A stretch of DNA of 64,000 nt from Leadbetterella lacunae (GTDB lineage Bacteria > Bacteroidota > Bacteroidia > Cytophagales > Spirosomataceae), in contig NZ_JBHRYQ010000001.1 of the NCBI RefSeq assembly GCF_042649125.1, positions 4,216,001-4,280,000 on the forward strand. The letters run 5' to 3'. The translations under genes were made by a program, and so were the position numbers. Under the pieces are notes generated by a model. The model was given only the letters and a program-made list of their open reading frames with translations, ran no database searches and was not told where the DNA came from. Below, in pieces: positions 60,242-64,000 of the stretch; position 1 is the stretch's first letter, and every line of letters starts with the position of its first letter.

Positions 60242-60273
60242 AAAAATGCCTGTTTTCTTTTTCAGGTATTTTT
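60242..60273. other. Hairpin with T-tract in a divergent spacer
   Basis: AAAAATGCCTG pairs with CAGGTATTTTT (one G-U) around a TTTTCTTTTT loop. It lies upstream of both flanking genes, 127 bp before the heme lipoprotein ATG and 176 bp from cbpA, so it cannot terminate either. It could be an attenuator in the leader of the lipoprotein gene or the 3' end of an unannotated small RNA. The rest of 60067-60399 shows nothing else. Confidence 0.45.
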
Positions 60274-60399
60274 ACCTAGAAGATTACCCAAAATTATATT
60301 GAGATTTGAAAAGCGTTAAGTTCTTTGGTAACAAAAGAATAAGTCCTATGGCTCAAAAAACAAGAATTCTCTTGGAAAATGCCATTAAATCATAAAAAC

Positions 60400-61851
60400 A
60401 TGAAAACTATTAAATTTGTATTTTTGTCGGCGATATGCCTGCCTCTTTGCTTCGGTTGCTCCACTTCCTCTGAAAATTCAGATGAAGACGTAAATGGGGC
60501 TAAATATGTTTCCGTAAAAAGCACCACGTGTGAGGCTCCTTCAGATTGGTTTAATTTGGTAAACGGAACTCGAAAGACGCTTGCTCCAAACGAGGGGAGT
60601 AGCAGTGTTTTTGCCGATAACGCGACGGTGTCAAACTGCGATTTCCATGCGTGGTCGTGGCAGAAATTCCTGTTTCTGACTTCATATACTAACGGTAAGC
60701 CTTTTTTTTTAGATAGCTTAATGCAAGTTAGTGCCATAGGTACGCAGTTGTCTCAAAATCAGGGTATTCAGCTGACGGATGTAGGGCAGGCAAGCAGTGC
60801 TACTGATATTCTGAAAACAAACCCTGATTTTGGTAAAACTCAAAAATCGGATACGGTTTATTATTCCATTCACATGAACGATCTGATGTATAATACGATT
60901 CAGAAATTTGCCCCCATTGCAAAAATGAACCCGGCTTTGGTACAAAACCAGACGTTTCCGGTGGGAGCTTTGGAATTGAAAATCTCTTGGGTTAATGTGC
61001 GTTCGTTGGCAGATTCGAGCACCTATTTTATTACGGATGGGCTTATAAACGGCAAAAAAGCACGAATTGCACTTTTGGGTATGCACGTAGTGGGTGTTGT
61101 CGAAAATCATCCAGAGTTTGTTTGGGCTACTTTTGAGCATGAAAAACTAGCTCCTGATTATAATTGGAGTGTCGCCACTCCTTCAAAAGACGCACCTGTT
61201 AGTAGTACAAATAACTTTCTACTTTTCAACAAATACGCGAACGCCACAGTTAAAAATATCACTACTGGAAATGGCATTTACACTAACGTGTTTTCGGTAT
61301 ATAAATTCGGTGTTCCGGTAGAAAAAGCGATAAAAGGAACCGCAGATGTGCAGCTTTATATGGAAACCAGTCAGCCCGGAGCCGAAAATTTTAATAATAT
61401 AAGAACTATAAACCAAAGTGTAAAAACTCAGCTTTCGGGCATTTGGGATAATTACTTTTACAACGGGTCGGTTTGGATAAATACGGCAGGTTTTCCTACA
61501 AATGCTTCCCAGGCCAGTTTGCTCGATTCGCTCGGTGGTAACCTTTCAAGTTCGAAGAAAGGAGACCTAACGAGAGGGTCAGTTTCGGCGTATAATATTA
61601 CGATGGAAACTTATGTGCAGGTGGGATTTGCTCCAACTTCTATCCACGAAAACTCGGTAGGTAACTTAGTAAACTGCTTAACCTGTCACAACGCTTCCGG
61701 AAATAAAAGTAACCTTTCTCCGCTGTATATAAGTCATATTTTTACGGGATACTTAAAAACACTGCAAGGTGCTACGCCTAAGCAAGTTAAGCAGCAGCAT
61801 GTAGATGAAATAAAGGCATTTTTCTTAAAAAGAGCCAAAACGCTAAAGTAA
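60400..61851 (+). CDS. Lipoprotein with one c-type heme motif near the C-terminus
   Basis: The 483-residue protein (starting at the ATG at 60400; an upstream ATG at 60379 gives 490) has a lipobox 'LPLCFGCSTSS' and no family that I recognise across most of its length. Near the C-terminus 'NLVNCLTCHNASGNKSNLSP' contains CxxCH for covalent heme attachment, and His/Met ligands are not clear. The bulk looks like a beta-rich secreted fold. Similar large cytochrome-c-bearing lipoproteins occur in Bacteroidota. It is convergent with a DUF6265 gene and shares a terminator with it. Confidence 0.65.
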   Translation: MKTIKFVFLSAICLPLCFGCSTSSENSDEDVNGAKYVSVKSTTCEAPSDWFNLVNGTRKTLAPNEGSSSVFADNATVSNCDFHAWSWQKFLFLTSYTNGKPFFLDSLMQVSAIGTQLSQNQGIQLTDVGQASSATDILKTNPDFGKTQKSDTVYYSIHMNDLMYNTIQKFAPIAKMNPALVQNQTFPVGALELKISWVNVRSLADSSTYFITDGLINGKKARIALLGMHVVGVVENHPEFVWATFEHEKLAPDYNWSVATPSKDAPVSSTNNFLLFNKYANATVKNITTGNGIYTNVFSVYKFGVPVEKAIKGTADVQLYMETSQPGAENFNNIRTINQSVKTQLSGIWDNYFYNGSVWINTAGFPTNASQASLLDSLGGNLSSSKKGDLTRGSVSAYNITMETYVQVGFAPTSIHENSVGNLVNCLTCHNASGNKSNLSPLYISHIFTGYLKTLQGATPKQVKQQHVDEIKAFFLKRAKTLK

Positions 61852-61860
61852 ATTTTTTAT

Positions 61861-61896
61861 AACCCGAGCTTCGAGAGAGGCCCGGGTTATTTTTTG
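61861..61896 (+). terminator. Terminator shared by the heme lipoprotein and DUF6265 genes
   Basis: AACCCG-GC pairs with GC-CGGGTT (61861-61888) and is followed by ATTTTTT. It starts 10 bp past the heme lipoprotein stop and overlaps the last codon region of the convergent gene. Confidence 0.8.
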
Positions 61897-62381
61897 AAAT
61901 AATAATACTTAAAGTCTTGAAAACTCAAACGGAATCTCTTTGCCTTCGCCTGAACCGAAGCATTTAGTTTGTCTTTGGTTTTCCAATATTTAATCAGTTT
62001 TGGAAAATCGTGTTTGGGGTTTTCTACGTTAAATGTGGAGTCACTGTATGTCGTCATTTCAAACTTTACCATATCTTCATTTCCTGGCGTAACGATAGAC
62101 ATTGTCCAGGTCGAATCGCTTAAACTTAAGTCCATTTTTTCTTGCCAAGTGGTATCTTTTCCACTCATCACAAAGCCATGACCCGCGTATTGGGTTTCGC
62201 TTATTTTAGCCCAAAACTCAAAGGTTTCAGTTTTTGTATCTTCGTTTATTTGCTTCCAATTTCCGATTAGCCAATCAAAATTTTCTCTTTTATTCGGATA
62301 GTTTTCAGCTGACTCTGTAGTTTTTTGATTGCATGCGTTTAGTGCAAATAGTAGCATTGCTGGGAATAAAAACTTTTTCAT
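61887..62381 (-). CDS. DUF6265-like lipoprotein
   Basis: A 164-residue lipoprotein (lipobox 'LLFALNACNQK') with a lipocalin-like beta barrel. 'NFDWLIGNWKQINEDTKTET' near the N-terminus and 'VENPKHDFPKLIKYW' are features of the DUF6265 family. The role is unknown, and small-ligand binding is the usual guess for this fold. It is transcribed alone; the upstream 600 bp is mostly empty. Confidence 0.75.
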   Translation of the reverse strand: MKKFLFPAMLLFALNACNQKTTESAENYPNKRENFDWLIGNWKQINEDTKTETFEFWAKISETQYAGHGFVMSGKDTTWQEKMDLSLSDSTWTMSIVTPGNEDMVKFEMTTYSDSTFNVENPKHDFPKLIKYWKTKDKLNASVQAKAKRFRLSFQDFKYYYFKK

Positions 62382-62517
62382 TTGAGGCGATTTTTTTTAG
62401 TAAATCTACTCACTTTTGGTTTAAAATTCCATTCACAAACTCACTTCATTTGTAGTTTGGTCTACTTTTCTTGAGCATATAATTTTAAAAGTCTGTAATT
62501 CCTACTGCTATATTTTG

Positions 62518-62649
62518 TTAAACTTCATTTTCATTTTTTTCAAAAGTCTTGCGTAACCAAGTAAAATTTGAGGAGCAAGCATAGACTTGTGCAAAAGAAA
62601 AATTAGAGATGAAAATCACCAATAACAAAGTGTTTTTTAGTGATTTCAA
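62518..62649 (-). pseudogene. Remnant of an S41-peptidase-like gene (N-terminal piece)
   Basis: On the minus strand a 43-codon frame (TTG at 62649 to TAA at 62518) reads as a signal peptide 'LKSLKNTLLLVIFISNFSFA' and then 'CSSNFTWLRKTFEKNENEV' and stops. That piece resembles the start of Bacteroidota S41-type proteases, which begin 'C-x-SNFxW(V/L)KKTFExND'. The rest of the protease is missing in all frames downstream. It is likely the stub of a deleted gene. I base the identification on memory of the N-terminal motif. Confidence 0.45.
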
Positions 62650-62950
62650 AGCGTAAGATTTTAAGTTGAATTAAGATTATGCAAGAGTAAAAAAAAGCAA
62701 ACTCTTTAGTAATTGAAATAAAGAATCAACTGATTTTATATTCGAAAGTGTGAGTTTTTGGACTAATGTTTTTTTATAAATAATTATTTTTTTTGGCTCT
62801 TTTTTTATGGAATGTTAAGTTCTAGTTAAATGCTTGTAAATCAGAAGTTTAAATATTATTTTTTGATTTTTTTTCAAAGCTTTAATATCTGTTTTTTTGA
62901 CTTACCGAAAGATAAAATTAGGTTGATTTATATCAATTTAGCAATTTTTA
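62650..62950. other. AT-rich gene-free stretch
   Basis: About 300 bp of very AT-rich DNA between the protease-like remnant and the last gene, with several T- and A-runs but no clear hairpin, ORF or repeat. Confidence 0.5.
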
Positions 62951-62955
62951 AAAAA

Positions 62956-62963
62956 TAGCTTTG
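62956..62963 (+). promoter_or_regulatory. Possible -7 box for the lamin-tail gene
   Basis: TAGCTTTG fits TAnnTTTG and lies 36 bp before the ATG at 62999. No good -33 element is visible at the usual distance. Confidence 0.35.
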
Positions 62964-62998
62964 TACCACATACAGTTCTAAAATAAATTATAAAATCC

Positions 62999-64000
62999 AT
63001 GATTACTATTAAAGAATTCACCAAATCCGCAGTCGTTGTTCAGACTGTTTTTTTAGTCTTTTGTGGCTATTTGGCTTTGGCTCAAAATGTAATAATTAAC
63101 GAAGCGATGTCTCAAAATTCGGATAGTTTTGAAGATCCTATTTTTGAAAAAACATTCGACTGGATTGAGCTTAGAAATACTACAAATACAGACATCAACT
63201 TGTTTGGATATTACCTTACGGATGATAAAACTAACCTCCAAAAATTTCAGTTTTTGAATCCAAGCGAAATAGTAGGAGCACAGGGGTATCGGATTTTTTG
63301 GGCGAGCGGAACTCCGCTTTTAGGAAGTGATCATTTAAATTTTAAACTTTCAGACAATGGAGAGTCTATTTATCTAGTGGGGCAAGATGGGCTAACGATA
63401 ATCGATAGCCTCATAATGCCAAAACTCTCACATGACATATCGTACGGTAAAGAAGTTACTAACCCCGCAGTTTTACGGTACTATTTCCCGGCATCACCTG
63501 GTATTGAAAACAAGACCGAGAATGCATTTTTAGGAATACTTGAAGATCCAACTTTTAGCCATGAAAGCGGATTTTATTCCAATGCATTTTCTTTGACTTT
63601 TCTTGATACCATGCCGGGCGATAGTATTGTGTATACCGTAGATAGCTCAGACCCAGAAATTGGGAACATTACTCCTAAAAACTGGTCCTATATTTCGAGT
63701 TATCCTTATGGCTCTGGGGTTACTAGTTATACCCAAAATACTAAAACGGCCCAAAGTTACTTATATCAAAATGGCATTTCGGTTTCAGCTGCTAGTCCAA
63801 GTTTGCGGTATTCTGATATTCCAACAGATTGGTCTGCAAATCCTCAATATTTGTATTCGGGCCAATATTGGGATGCCTGCAAAGTGGTGACCGCCAAAAG
63901 AATAAAGCACGGATATATTTCGTCAAAAACTGTTTCTAAGAGCTACTTTAATACTTTAAATAAGGTAAATCCAAGTTTCCCGATTGTGTCTTTGCGTGTA
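62999..64000 (+). CDS. Secreted lamin-tail / CotH-like protein (5' part, runs off the window)
   Basis: The frame from ATG at 62999 stays open to the last base, so the gene continues beyond the window (at least 334 residues). A signal peptide (about residues 12-30, 'VVVQTVFLVFCGYLALAQ') is followed by a lamin-tail domain ('VIINEAMSQNSDSFEDP', 'FDWIELRNTTNTDINLFGYY', about 31-150), then an FN3-like chitobiase C-terminal region ('GFYSNAFSLTFLDTMPGDSI', 'YTVDSSDPEI', about 190-225). The last visible residues, 'KVNPSFPIVSLRV', look like the opening of a CotH kinase domain. It is probably a large cell-surface protein. Confidence 0.75.
   Translation, partial: MITIKEFTKSAVVVQTVFLVFCGYLALAQNVIINEAMSQNSDSFEDPIFEKTFDWIELRNTTNTDINLFGYYLTDDKTNLQKFQFLNPSEIVGAQGYRIFWASGTPLLGSDHLNFKLSDNGESIYLVGQDGLTIIDSLIMPKLSHDISYGKEVTNPAVLRYYFPASPGIENKTENAFLGILEDPTFSHESGFYSNAFSLTFLDTMPGDSIVYTVDSSDPEIGNITPKNWSYISSYPYGSGVTSYTQNTKTAQSYLYQNGISVSAASPSLRYSDIPTDWSANPQYLYSGQYWDACKVVTAKRIKHGYISSKTVSKSYFNTLNKVNPSFPIVSLRV

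Noticed and set aside
1..64000. CRISPR arrays, tRNA, rRNA, prophage, retron or diversity-generating elements
   Set aside because: No regularly spaced direct repeats with spacers, no tRNA-like T-arm signatures, no reverse transcriptase or phage structural genes were seen on either strand.

Overview
The window looks like a chromosomal segment of a Bacteroidota bacterium, probably an aerobic environmental Cytophagia-type organism. The reasons are a SusC/SusD polysaccharide-utilisation locus, LytTR and beta-propeller two-component systems, Bacteroidota-only families (DUF2480, DUF4412, DUF1835), promoters of the TAnnTTTG type, AT-rich intergenic DNA and almost no Shine-Dalgarno sequences. I saw no rRNA, tRNA, CRISPR array or prophage. 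The genus is not determined.

Layout. 0-4.7 kb: small metabolic and unknown genes, two VOC proteins, an AEC transporter and ssb. 4.7-5.5 kb: a gene-free stretch with a 305-bp MITE-like element. 5.5-8.2 kb: YgiQ-type radical SAM protein and murI. 8.1-19.5 kb: a mainly minus-strand block with a probable six-gene unit (ChbG-like deacetylase, secreted protein, MazG-like, membrane protein, DUF2480, PnuC), a nitroreductase, a DUF4412 protein, a LytS/LytTR two-component pair with a giant beta-propeller sensor, and NIPSNAP. 19.7-24 kb: OmpR/HisKA pair, a coiled-coil envelope protein and an aldo/keto reductase. 24.2-34.2 kb: a pectin / rhamnogalacturonan degradation cluster with three GH88/GH105 enzymes, CE8 pectinesterase, KdgF, two esterase-like hydrolases, RhaM and a GntR-LacI-type regulator. 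A second copy of the MITE-like element sits exactly at the stop codon of the pectinesterase gene. 35-38 kb: penicillin-acylase family enzyme, a VOC protein and an LprI-like protein. 38.3-47 kb: an envelope region with a multi-domain outer-membrane protein, three MscS-type channels and an ECF sigma-factor gene. That sigma gene is split in frame by an IS110-family element, and removing the element restores a 185-codon ORF. 47-58.8 kb: an orphan adaptor-like protein, a 174-bp near-palindrome, a SusCD locus with a surface glycan-binding protein and a clan GH-A hydrolase, and a divergent NarL-type two-component system. 58.9-64 kb: cbpM/cbpA, a c-type-heme lipoprotein, a DUF6265 lipoprotein, a remnant of an S41-type protease gene, and the start of a lamin-tail/CotH-like secreted protein running off the end.

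How the genes work together. The pectin cluster encodes mostly late steps: demethylation and deacetylation of oligomers, removal of unsaturated uronates by GH105 enzymes, their ring opening by KdgF, and rhamnose anomer conversion by RhaM. No polysaccharide lyase or SusCD pair lies next to it, so backbone cleavage must be encoded elsewhere. A shared 9-mer (AACGATTGC) upstream of both arms of the cluster is a candidate operator. The most interesting items are the IS110 element with a bridge-RNA-sized left end that contains short matches to its own target and donor junctions, the paired MITEs with 13-bp ends and 9-bp target duplications, and the long intergenic palindrome at 48 kb. I did not find a clearly novel multi-gene system.
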